From NCBI GenBank assembly GCA_015233115.1, contig JADFYJ010000003.1, positions 1-40,535 on the forward strand: a stretch of DNA of 40,535 nucleotides, written 5' to 3'. Made by a program: the position numbers and the translations under genes. A model generated the notes under the pieces. The model was not told the origin of the DNA and ran no database searches. It saw nothing but the letters and a program-made list of their open reading frames with translations. This DNA is from Candidatus Omnitrophota bacterium (GTDB taxonomy: Bacteria > Omnitrophota > Gorgyraeia > Zapsychrales > Zapsychraceae). Positions 7,515-17,100 of the stretch are shown in pieces. Position 1 is the stretch's first letter. Every line of letters starts with the position of its first letter.

Positions 7515-8618
7515 ATGATCAAAAAATTTCGTAATATATTTTTGTCGTCTATTCACCAAAACGCGGGGAAGACGACTGTTTCTTTGGGATTGTTTCATTC
7601 GCTGAAGATGCGCAAAATTAAAACAGCTTTTATTAAACCGGTTGGCCAGCAGTTTGTGCATCTGGGGAATTTGGAAATTGATAAAGATTCGTACTTGATT
7701 GGAGAAGTTTACAAATGTAATAAAAAAAAATACAGCTTGATGAGTCCGGTAACCATTGGCAAGGGGTTTACGGAAAAATATATTTTTGATCCGCAAAAAG
7801 GAAAACTTGAAGAGAAAATATTAAAGTCGTTTAAAGGCATTGTCAGCGGCGCTGACGCGGTTATCGTAGAGGGAACGGGGCACGCGGGCGTGGGGTCGGT
7901 AATTGATTTTTCTAACGCGGATGTGGCAAAATTATTAGGTTCAAAAGTGATTATTGTGAGTGAAGGGGGAATTGGTAAAGCTATCGATGAGATTATTTTA
8001 AATAAAGCATTGTTTGATCTGCGCGGTGTTGAAGTGTTGGGCGTGATTTTAAATAAAGTATTGCCGGAAAAATATGATAAAGTCGTAAGAGTTGTTCGGC
8101 AAGGATTAGCGAATAAAGGGATTAAATTGTTAGGGGCGATACCTTTTGAGCCGGTTTTAAGCTCGCCTACTGTCGAACAGATTCAGACGGCCATGGATTT
8201 AAAATTGCTATGCGGCAAAGATAATTTGCGCCGGTCTGTTAAACATATTATTGTCGCGGCTATGGAACCGCACAATATGGCGCACCATATTAAAGATGGC
8301 ACGCTGGTTTTGGTGTCGGGCGATAGAGTGGATAATATTTTGTTAGCCGTCAGCTCTCATTTGATCGGTGCCACCCATAATTTTACCATGGCAGGAATTA
8401 TTTTAACCGGCGGGCTTATTCCCACGAGCAAGATTATTGATCTTTTGGAAAAAAGCGGGATGCCGGTACTGCTGGCCCAGGAAGACACTTATTCGGTGGC
8501 GGCACAATTTAAGCAGTTAACTTGCAAGATCCAGAAAACCGACGCGGAAAAATTACAAGAAGCGAATCGGGTAGTGAAAAAATATGTGGACGTGGGAGAG
8601 ATTCTTAAAAATTTTTAA
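7515..8618 (+). CDS. BioD-like ATPase with DRTGG domain (phosphotransacetylase N-terminal-type)
   Basis: A 367-residue cytoplasmic protein. The N-terminal part is a P-loop domain of the dethiobiotin synthetase/CobQ (AAA_26) type: Walker A HQNAGKTT (residues 14-21), GADAVIVEGTGHAGVGS (about 114-130) and KVIIVSEGGIGKAIDE. Residues about 215-330 form a DRTGG domain (VAAMEPHNMAHHIKDGTLVLVSGDRVDNILLAV...GIILTGGL). This two-domain unit is found at the N-terminus of long phosphate acetyltransferases and as free-standing proteins; the transferase domain is absent here. Its reaction is unknown, and a regulatory or acetyl-phosphate-linked role is only a guess. AGGAG precedes the ATG. It lies just upstream of the GAF-ANTAR regulator. 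Confidence 0.85.
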   Translation: MIKKFRNIFLSSIHQNAGKTTVSLGLFHSLKMRKIKTAFIKPVGQQFVHLGNLEIDKDSYLIGEVYKCNKKKYSLMSPVTIGKGFTEKYIFDPQKGKLEEKILKSFKGIVSGADAVIVEGTGHAGVGSVIDFSNADVAKLLGSKVIIVSEGGIGKAIDEIILNKALFDLRGVEVLGVILNKVLPEKYDKVVRVVRQGLANKGIKLLGAIPFEPVLSSPTVEQIQTAMDLKLLCGKDNLRRSVKHIIVAAMEPHNMAHHIKDGTLVLVSGDRVDNILLAVSSHLIGATHNFTMAGIILTGGLIPTSKIIDLLEKSGMPVLLAQEDTYSVAAQFKQLTCKIQKTDAEKLQEANRVVKKYVDVGEILKNF

Positions 8619-8691
8619 GGGTGACAGAAAAGAAATGCTCTGTTTTTTATTTTTAAATTTTTATTACATTTTATTAAATTAGGATCAAAAA

Positions 8692-9924
8692 ATGGCCACC
8701 ACCAAAAAAACCACATCTACTGTCGAAGACGTGGTTATTCTCCGGCAGATCATCGATATTATAAATTCCGAATTGGAACTTACGAGCGTGCTTTCAGAAG
8801 TGGTGCACATTATTACGGAAGTGACCAAGGCGGAATCCGTTTTTATTTATCTGTTTGATGAATCGCGAGAGCATTTAGTTTTGATGGCGTCGAAAACTCC
8901 TCATAAAAAAGAATTAGGCCGGATTATTCTTAAGGTCGGAGAAGGGATTACGGGTTGGGTGGCCAAGGAAAATAAGCCGGTGGCTATCAAAGAAAACGCG
9001 TATAAAGACGGCAGGTTTAAACATTTTGATCTTTTGCCGGAAGACCGGTATGAGGCTTTTTTGTCTACCCCGATCATTTATAAAAAACAAACAGTGGGCG
9101 TTATCAATGTGCAGTTTAAAAAAGCGCATCCGTTTCCTCAAGAATTGGTGGATTTGCTGTTTACGGTTGCCAAACAAATCAGCGGCGCAATCGTCAATGC
9201 CCAGTTGTTTGAAGAAACCAAGAAAAAAGCTTTGCAATTCGACAGCCTGGTTAAGGTAAGCCATTCGATTACCTCTGAAGCTTATCTCGATGAAATTTTG
9301 AATTTGATTGTGGTGGTTACGGCGGAGATGCTGAATTCCAAGATTTGTTCGATCATGTTATTTGATAAAAAGAAGAACGAGCTCATTATTAAAGCCACCC
9401 AGAGTTTAAGTGATGCTTATCGGAAAAAACCCAATTTAAAAGTCAGCTCCTCGGTGAGTGGACACGCGTTGGTGAATAAACAGCCGGTTTCGATTTATGA
9501 TGTTCGTAAAGACGAGCGGTATTACTTTCGGGATATCGCGGTTCAAGAACATTTGACGTCCATGTTGACTGTACCGATGATTTTCAAGGATGAAGCGATT
9601 GGCGTAATTAATGTTTACACGAAAGAACCGCACGTGTTTACGGCTGAAGAGATTTCTGTTTTACAAATGGTCTCGAATCAAGCTGCCGTGGCTGTCGAAA
9701 ACACGAAATTAATGGATGAGGCGGATAAAGCGAAAGAAGCTTTGGAAACGCGTAAGTTGGTGGAACGGGCCAAAAGTGTTTTGATGCGTATGGGCAATCT
9801 GACTGAGGAGCAAGCGCATAAAATGATCCATAAAAAAAGCATGGACTCCTGCAAAACCATGAAAGACGTAGCAGAGTCGATATTGCTTATGGATGAAATT
9901 GATAAAGTAAAAAATAAAAAATAA
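8692..9924 (+). CDS. GAF-GAF-ANTAR transcription antiterminator
   Basis: A 410-residue soluble protein. Two GAF sensory domains (about 27-172 and 190-345) each contain the VSG/GEGITGWVA and STPI...VGVINV core pattern. The C-terminal ANTAR domain (about 350-402) has a conserved three-helix pattern: RKLVERAKSVLMRMGNLTEEQAHKMIHKKSMDSCKTMKDVAESIL. ANTAR domains bind paired hexaloop RNA hairpins and prevent formation of an intrinsic terminator. There is no receiver or kinase domain, so the signal probably enters through a small ligand on a GAF domain. A fitting target lies in this window in the glnN leader (19904-19954). ANTAR proteins control nitrogen assimilation in several phyla, for example NasR. 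AGGA precedes the ATG. Domain identification is firm; the target is an inference. Confidence 0.92.
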   Translation: MATTKKTTSTVEDVVILRQIIDIINSELELTSVLSEVVHIITEVTKAESVFIYLFDESREHLVLMASKTPHKKELGRIILKVGEGITGWVAKENKPVAIKENAYKDGRFKHFDLLPEDRYEAFLSTPIIYKKQTVGVINVQFKKAHPFPQELVDLLFTVAKQISGAIVNAQLFEETKKKALQFDSLVKVSHSITSEAYLDEILNLIVVVTAEMLNSKICSIMLFDKKKNELIIKATQSLSDAYRKKPNLKVSSSVSGHALVNKQPVSIYDVRKDERYYFRDIAVQEHLTSMLTVPMIFKDEAIGVINVYTKEPHVFTAEEISVLQMVSNQAAVAVENTKLMDEADKAKEALETRKLVERAKSVLMRMGNLTEEQAHKMIHKKSMDSCKTMKDVAESILLMDEIDKVKNKK

Positions 9925-9965
9925 TACCATGAAAGCTCGTATTGACATTCCGAAATTTCATGGTA
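9925..9965. promoter_or_regulatory. 10-bp inverted repeat around a promoter, candidate operator
   Basis: TACCATGAAA (9925-9934) and its exact reverse complement TTTCATGGTA (9956-9965) lie 21 bases apart, just upstream of the ATPase start at 9976. TTGACA at 9942-9947 sits between the arms, with a possible -10 (TAAATT, 9964-9969) overlapping the right arm. The layout suits a dimeric DNA-binding regulator; no T-tract follows, so it is not a terminator. Confidence 0.55.
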
Positions 9966-9975
9966 AATTATTATT

Positions 9976-11115
9976 ATGATTGAGCGTAAAAGACATCTTG
10001 AAATTGTGCATAAGGCGTTACGCCGTTCTCCGGTCGTGGCAATTCTCGGGCCTCGTCAATGCGGGAAAACGACATTAGCCAAAGAAGTTTTGAAAACGTA
10101 TAGTAAGTCAGTTTATCTGGATTTAGAAAGTCCCGCGGCCATTCGAAGTTTACAAAATCCTGAATTATTTCTTTCCTCATTAGAGGGTTTGGTTGTGATC
10201 GATGAGATACAGCTTATGCCTGAACTCTTTAAAATTTTACGGGTGTTGGTGGATCGTAAAGATATTAAAAGTTCTTTTTTGATTTTAGGCAGCGCTTCGC
10301 CGCAGCTCATTAAAAATTCATCCGAAACATTGGCAGGCCGAGTTGAATTTGTGGATCTGGCGGGGTTTGATTTAAATGAGATTGACTCTGCTCAGTGGCG
10401 TAAGCTGTGGATACGGGGTGGTTTTCCTCGTGCGTATTTGGCACGAGCAGACCAGGATAGTTACGCCTGGCGGGATGGGTTTATTCGTACTTTTTTGCAG
10501 AGAGATATACCTCAATTGGGCATAAAAATTCCCGCGGCTGCCATTAACAGATTCTGGATCATGCTGGCGCATTTTCATGGTCAAGTATGGAATGCGTCGC
10601 ACATTGCTTCCTCAATGGGGATTAGCGATAAGACAGTTCGCGCGTATTTAGATTTATTAACCGATACCTATATGATCCGTCAGTTGCAGCCATGGCACGA
10701 AAATATCGCGAAGCGGCAAGTCAAAGCGCCCAAAATATATTTTCGAGATACAGGTCTGTTGCATAATTTATTGTCTATAGAAAACGGAAGCGGCTTAATG
10801 ACTCATCCCCGGTGCGGCGCGTCTTGGGAAGGTTTTGCTTTAGAACAGGTCGCTCAGCAAATTGGCACGCCAGATATTTTTTATTGGGCCACACATAACC
10901 AGGCTGAAATTGATTTATTTTTTGTTAAAAATGGTAAAAGGTATGGGGTGGAATTTAAATTTTCAGAACTGCCTAAACAAACTAAATCTATGCTTAGTGC
11001 CAAAGATTCTTTAGGATTAACTAAAATATTTATTGTTTATCCAGGCACGGGCAGTTTTTCCATTTCAAAAGACATTGAAGTGTGTGCGTTGGCTGATATT
11101 AAAAAATATTTTTAA
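9976..11115 (+). CDS. AAA ATPase with DUF4143 domain
   Basis: A 379-residue protein. The N-terminal AAA_14 domain has Walker A GPRQCGKTT (residues 25-33) and Walker B LVVIDEIQ (about 71-78), followed by a sensor-like serine (FLILGSASPQL). The DUF4143 domain follows, with a winged-helix-like stretch SHIASSMGISDKTVRAYLDLL. The C-terminal EIDLFFVKNGKRYGVEFKFS gives a PD-(D/E)xK-like pattern (E, D, ExK). Such proteins are widespread, often strain-specific, and have no settled function; roles in defence or genome plasticity have been suggested. It stands alone between the regulator and the convergent giant gene. It is intact, with no mobile-element ends other than the inverted repeat at 9925-9965. 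Confidence 0.9.
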   Translation: MIERKRHLEIVHKALRRSPVVAILGPRQCGKTTLAKEVLKTYSKSVYLDLESPAAIRSLQNPELFLSSLEGLVVIDEIQLMPELFKILRVLVDRKDIKSSFLILGSASPQLIKNSSETLAGRVEFVDLAGFDLNEIDSAQWRKLWIRGGFPRAYLARADQDSYAWRDGFIRTFLQRDIPQLGIKIPAAAINRFWIMLAHFHGQVWNASHIASSMGISDKTVRAYLDLLTDTYMIRQLQPWHENIAKRQVKAPKIYFRDTGLLHNLLSIENGSGLMTHPRCGASWEGFALEQVAQQIGTPDIFYWATHNQAEIDLFFVKNGKRYGVEFKFSELPKQTKSMLSAKDSLGLTKIFIVYPGTGSFSISKDIEVCALADIKKYF

Positions 11116-11180
11116 AAATATCAGGGATAGCCATTCGACGAGAGCGATAAAGTCTATCAGGTTATGATACTCAAGATGAA

Positions 11181-14100
11181 TTACGGATTGATGAGGTGTT
11201 GAACTTCAGCAGACGTGAGATCGACTTGACTGACAATGACGGAGACCAAGCCGGGAATGTCGGATGGCAGCAGGGTGGTTTGGGTCGTGGGTAATTGAAA
11301 ATTTTTATCTGTTTTGACTGTGAGCGGCATATTTTCTGAGCGCAGATCAATACCGCCGCGGGTGAAATTGTCGGTTTTTTGAGGTGTGGTTTGGGCTGCA
11401 GTGATCATGGCTTGATCGACGATAAACTTATTGTCATCCACATGGGCGACGCGCGTTTTTGTCCCTATGGCAGCAATAAAATCTCCGCGAGGCGTTCCTC
11501 CCAGGTAAAAGACATTGGTGATATTAAGCAATCTTTCGAACGCTTTAATTTTTGTTGACTGCCGGGCAATATCTGTGCCATTTTTTTCGGTTAAACCCAT
11601 TTCCGCTAAAATTGGCGCTGCTGATCGATACCATTCCACGCTTTCCCATGGATTGAAAAATTTTAATTTCCAGTTCAGATTTTGTTCAGTCGGAGGCTGA
11701 AACTGTGTATAAGCTTTCTTATAATTTTCAAAAACGGTCGCGATGACGCGGTTAGCTAAATTAAAATATCCCCGCTTCGCGTTCGCAGTTATCTTCAAAG
11801 GGGTGACACTTCCATCAGGCATTAAAAAAAGCATACCCGCGATGGTTAGGTCCACATTCTTATCAATGCCATTCCTCATGGTTCTGAAATAGACTTTTAA
11901 GGTGTCTAAAAGTTGAGAAGAAAATTGATCCCAATCTATTTGATCTAAATGGCGGAAATCAATGGCTAACGCAGACGAGGAAATGACTTCTTTTCGTCCT
12001 AACCGGACATAAGTTTTACCATCCCCTGTTCTTGCGGATATATTCCAATCAATAAACCGCGGATCATCATATCCGGGGTTATATTCACGGACAGTTTCAA
12101 AGTATCTGCCTAATTCTGTTTTAAAAATATTATCTTGCCCGTAACGGCCGTCTCTCTGCATTTCCACAGTTCGCACAGGCTCATGAAGAAATTTGTTCAA
12201 ATTTTTTATTAACAAGGTGTGTAATTTATCAGGTTCTAAAATGGTATTGGCGCTTTGTCTGTTTTCATCGAGGAAACGTGGATTCTTAAGTTTAATTTGA
12301 TTTTTTTCAATGATATTTTTTAGCCCGGCATAAAAATCGGTAAAATCATTGTTTGTTTGCGTTTCGGATAAAATTTCATCAGAGTATTGTTTGACATATG
12401 CGACTAATTCAGCTATGAACGTGCGTCGATTGATCCAATTATCTTTTTCATTTTTAAACAAATGAATGAGAGGAAGGAGTAGCGTTAAATTGGTCCGTTC
12501 CGAATACCAGTTAATAGATTTTGGCAATAAAGTTTTTGTTGATTCAATTAATTGAATGGTCTCTTCATCCGCAAAGTTATCGTGTAATTTTTCGAGGATC
12601 TTATCAATTTGATTTTTAGCTTTTGTATAATTGATGCTTAAGGTTTTATCTCGGCGCTCCAAAGAACGGGTAAAACCTTGAACGCCCAGATTGACAAACC
12701 ATATTAAAAAAAGCACAAACATCGGGTCGCGCAGAAGGTTTTCCATATAGGCTTTAGTCGTGAGCCAGGAACCATGTTCATCGGAGTATGAGTTGGAAGT
12801 ACTGGTAGATTGGCCGTTTTTATTGGTGAATAATTGATTAATTGTGCCATTAATTTCCAGCCATTGCCGATACTGTTCATGATAAGAGGTGCTAAAGCCT
12901 AACTTGGACCAGGTGGGCGCGTTTTTAAAGAAAAAATTAAGTGTGCCGCGCAAAGCATCTTCAGATGAATTTTCCGCGACTTCCGTATCAAACGGGTATT
13001 GATTTCCAATTCGTTCATGTAAATATTTAAGAGCCGGGGTTAAGTCTGTGGCCAAATCATCCAAAGGCATAGAACTATGCTGATTATAAAATTTAGTAAA
13101 TCTGACAAAAGCACGATAATCTTTTCCCACTTGTTCTTGGGTTTCTAGCGGCGCGTAAGAAAATAAAAACTGGTTGAATTTTACGACAGCCGCATTCTTT
13201 TGGCCTTGAAACGATTGAATGGGGATGCCGGATTGGGAACGTATTTCATTGAGCATGGTTGTTTCTACGCTATGAAGTTGGTTCATGATGGTGTCCCAAC
13301 TCTCATTGCTTTCCCACTTTATAGATTTGTTTTGAAGGCGGCGGTCAATTTCTTCTAGTACATCCATAAGCGGGTCCCATAAAGAATAAGCGGTTGCAGT
13401 ATCCACAAATTTGCTTAAAATGGTTTTTTCAATATTTGGGGAACTGTCGATGGTGCCAAAGTGTGTGGATAATCCGTAATTGATAAAAGCCGGAAGATTT
13501 TCTTTAATAATGCGCTCTATTTGCGCGTTATTTTTTATTCCGGCTTGTAAATTTTTATTTTGTGGCATAGTAAACAATAATTGGGTGAGAAGGAGGCTCA
13601 GTGCTGATTTTTCGGAATCAGGTTTTGTCCAACCGCGGGACAGGATAAGTTCCCGTTCCAGATTCTTCCAGAGTAAGTCAAACCGATCTGGAAGAATGGG
13701 GGAAGGGTCTGGAAGATAAACGGCGAGAGGTTCTCTCGCGTTTTGGATAATGGTGTTAGAGGTTTTTCCTAGGGCAGACTGTTCTTCCGGAAAAATTTTA
13801 AAAGATATTTGTCCTTGCCGATTTTGAATAATTTGAATGTGATCTTGGTTGTTTGAATTTTGTGCTGGGGAAGAATTAATTATAAAGGGTTGTTGAGAAA
13901 TTAGGATGCTTTTTGAATAAGTGTTTAGTTTAGCGTCGTTTATAGAGTAAGAGTTGGCAATAGCTTCTCCCGTTACGAAACTGATAGAATCACAAGAGCG
14001 GAAAGATAAGCCACGTAATCCCAGTGTATCTGCCAAGAATCCTTCAAAATAAATTTTTTGGTCTTTCTCGACAACGGCTAAAAATTTTCCGTTTGTTTGC

Positions 14101-17100
14101 ATAAAAATATTGTGGACTTCATCCCATTCTTTTTGGGCTAACCCGCATTGTTCTGCCAATGGCCCGCGTAAAACCTGTTTTCCGTTTCTATTGAAGCCGG
14201 AAATAATATCTGTGGCAGGATTGTAGAAATACAGTGCTTCATTTTTTAGATGTCCCTGATTATTATAAATTGTCCAATTGGAGATATTTTCAAAATGTTT
14301 TTGCCATGCATATTTTTGGGGAATGGATGACAGGGGTACGCCGCTATAAATGCATGGGGAAAATTCTCGGCCGGAAGCAACAAGGGAAGAGGAAAGTAAG
14401 TTTTCTCTTTCTATGTGTCCGCCGGATGTTATATTGCCAAAAATACCGCCATAAAAATAATAAGTATCAGGAGGCGCTTTTAGTATGATGACTATTAAAT
14501 TTCCGTCAGGGTCCACTTTTAATCCAACATGATTTGCTCCTTCAAAGACCGCTTGCTGTTTCATTTTCCACTCATTTCCGATGGTCCAATCACCGCCAAT
14601 GCCCCATTCCCCGTTTGTGTCTTGATACGGCACTAAAAATGAATTTTTATCAGGAGAAAAAATTGGTTTACCAATGTCTTTGTGTTCGTCATTTAATCTA
14701 CGATCACCGGCTGTCCATGATCCCACAAATGAAAATTTATTATTATGATCTATCTTAGCCATCCATTTTGTACCGTCGCCATTAATAAAAACAGGGATGT
14801 TGTTTTGCGTTTCAGATTTGATGTTCCGGCTGGTATATTGGCCGGCTTGGTTGATTTCCATGATTTTTAAATAACGTTGGTTATGAGCGACAACATCACA
14901 GAGTAAAAAAGAGCCGTCTGAGGCCAGGTAACTATTTTGAATATTTTCTTCCGGAGTAATAGATATAGGAAAAGGGAGTGAACTTTTTATGAAATAACCT
15001 TGCACAGAAAAAAGCACATAATTTTTTTGATTGGCTGTAATGAGTATTTTCATTCTGCTTTGAGGATAGTAATCCTGCGCAGGCGGTATTTCTCGCGCTA
15101 TGAGTTGATTAAATGAGCCTTTGTGATTTTCTCTTATGGCTTGCAGAAAAGATTCTCGGGAGGGGTATTTTAAAAAGTCTTCTTCGGTGATATCAATAAG
15201 TAAGTTTTTATCCATCCAGTCTCGGTTTTTTGCTTTAATAGCTTGGTATAAAGTCAGGTGATTTGCTGCGTATTTTAAAAAATCTTCTTTCGTAATATCA
15301 GCTAACATATTTTTATTCAGCACTAAAATCATGCGGCCTTCGCTCAATAAGTAAAAATTTTCTAGGTCATAGGTTTTGTTAATCCAGGCGGGTAATTTAA
15401 TTTGATGGCCGGTCAAAGTATCGGTGATGGTATTTTGAATGTTGTCATAGGCCCAAGCCGAATCATGCTGTTCGTCATTTGAGATGACTTGGCCGGTAAA
15501 TGTTGAGGAAACTAAGCCAAGCTCTCTTGTGTTGTTTATAAATTTTGAAAAATATTTTTTCTTTAAATTTATTATTTTTTGTTCGAGCAAAAGACGTTGC
15601 TGCGGATCAAGATTTTTGCCATATTGTTCAATTATTTCCAGTCTGCCTAACCAGAAATGCGTGGTTAAGGAAATTTCTTCCGGCACATTACTAGGCTCTT
15701 GACTTTCAATGTTTTTCTCTATTCGATCAGTTATATCATTTAGCAGATTTGCGATATCCCCGTCCATTTGTTTAATTTGCTCATCCAAGGAGTTAATTTC
15801 GTTTTCAATTTCTTTATATTTGGCGCGGAAAGGTTCAGCCGTGGCTTTCGCGGTTTTGAGCTTGATTTGATTTCCATTTACAACTACTTCTTCCGCCGCT
15901 TGTATTCCTAATATGGTTTTTTTGAGTTTCAGGTAGAGCAAATCGATCTGTTTATTGACGAGCGCACCCCGTGAGTCTAGCCATTGCATTTCTGCTTGCC
16001 ACATTTCTGTTGTTACACCGTCTTTTTTATAAAGACGGGTTTGTTCAGCAACATAGGTTGTCGCGTCCAGGATTCCTTTTGAATTTTTTGCCCAGGTGTG
16101 AAGGTTGGCGGCAAAGGCCTGGTTGCTTGAATTAATTAAATATCCGTTTACCACTTCAGCCGGTAAATCTAAAAGATAACTTAAAGTCGCCTGCAAGGGC
16201 GAAAGGTCGGAACATTTTCCTGCCCAGTGGGTCGTTAAATTTTTTATCCAATATTCTTGAGATTTTAAAAGGGGATTGACTGTATATACAAAAAGGCCGC
16301 CAATATCTTTTAAAAATTGTTGTTTCTCCGCTTCCGGTCTGTTGCGCATCATTTGTATCATTTCCCAGATTTTTGCCGGGAAATAGGGCTGCATTATTTG
16401 TGAAACTTGTTCATAAGAAATAGGTTGACCTTTGGAATCTACAGGTGTCAATTTTTGCGGCGCGGAAATCTCATCCTCTTGGCCGGGACGGACGCTGACT
16501 TTAACCATTCCGGGCATCTTTTTGAATAAGAGTTTCCATTGACCATTTTCTCGGTCAACATATATTCTATAACCACCCATATTCAGATTAGCTTCAATTC
16601 CGTCTATAACATATCCGTCGGGGATCATAAGATCCATGGTATACCATTTTTCTTGATCTTGTACTCGGGGAGAAGATGTCCGGTCTGCCGTCGGCAGAAT
16701 AATCCATTCTTTGAATAATCCGTTTAATTTTTCAACAGGCCACAATTTATAATTTTGGGGCGTGTCTAAAAATTCTCCGGTTTCAGGATTAAACCGGGTT
16801 AATCGTCCGATTGACCAATAGCCGTTTCCTCCCTGAATTTGGGCAAAAGGTTTATTATTGATTTTGGGGTTACCACCGCCAGGCGAGGGTTTTAAAGAAT
16901 TGGAGACCGTCTGCGTGCCAGTTAGGTTCGACGGCAATGGCTCGTTATCCGGTTTTGATGATTTTGTAGATGATGTTTGCTGATTCATTTCCTGCGCTGT
17001 GGCTGGCGTATTTTTTACCGGCGTGAAGTTAGAGGCTAAATTCTGTTTTTTTTCCAGGTGTTCTTCGGAAGATTTTAAAGCCGCGGCTTGTTCAACCAAG

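Noticed and set aside
7338..7796. 152-codon minus-strand open frame
   Set aside because: It overlaps the ends of two well-supported plus-strand genes and shows no domain or signal.
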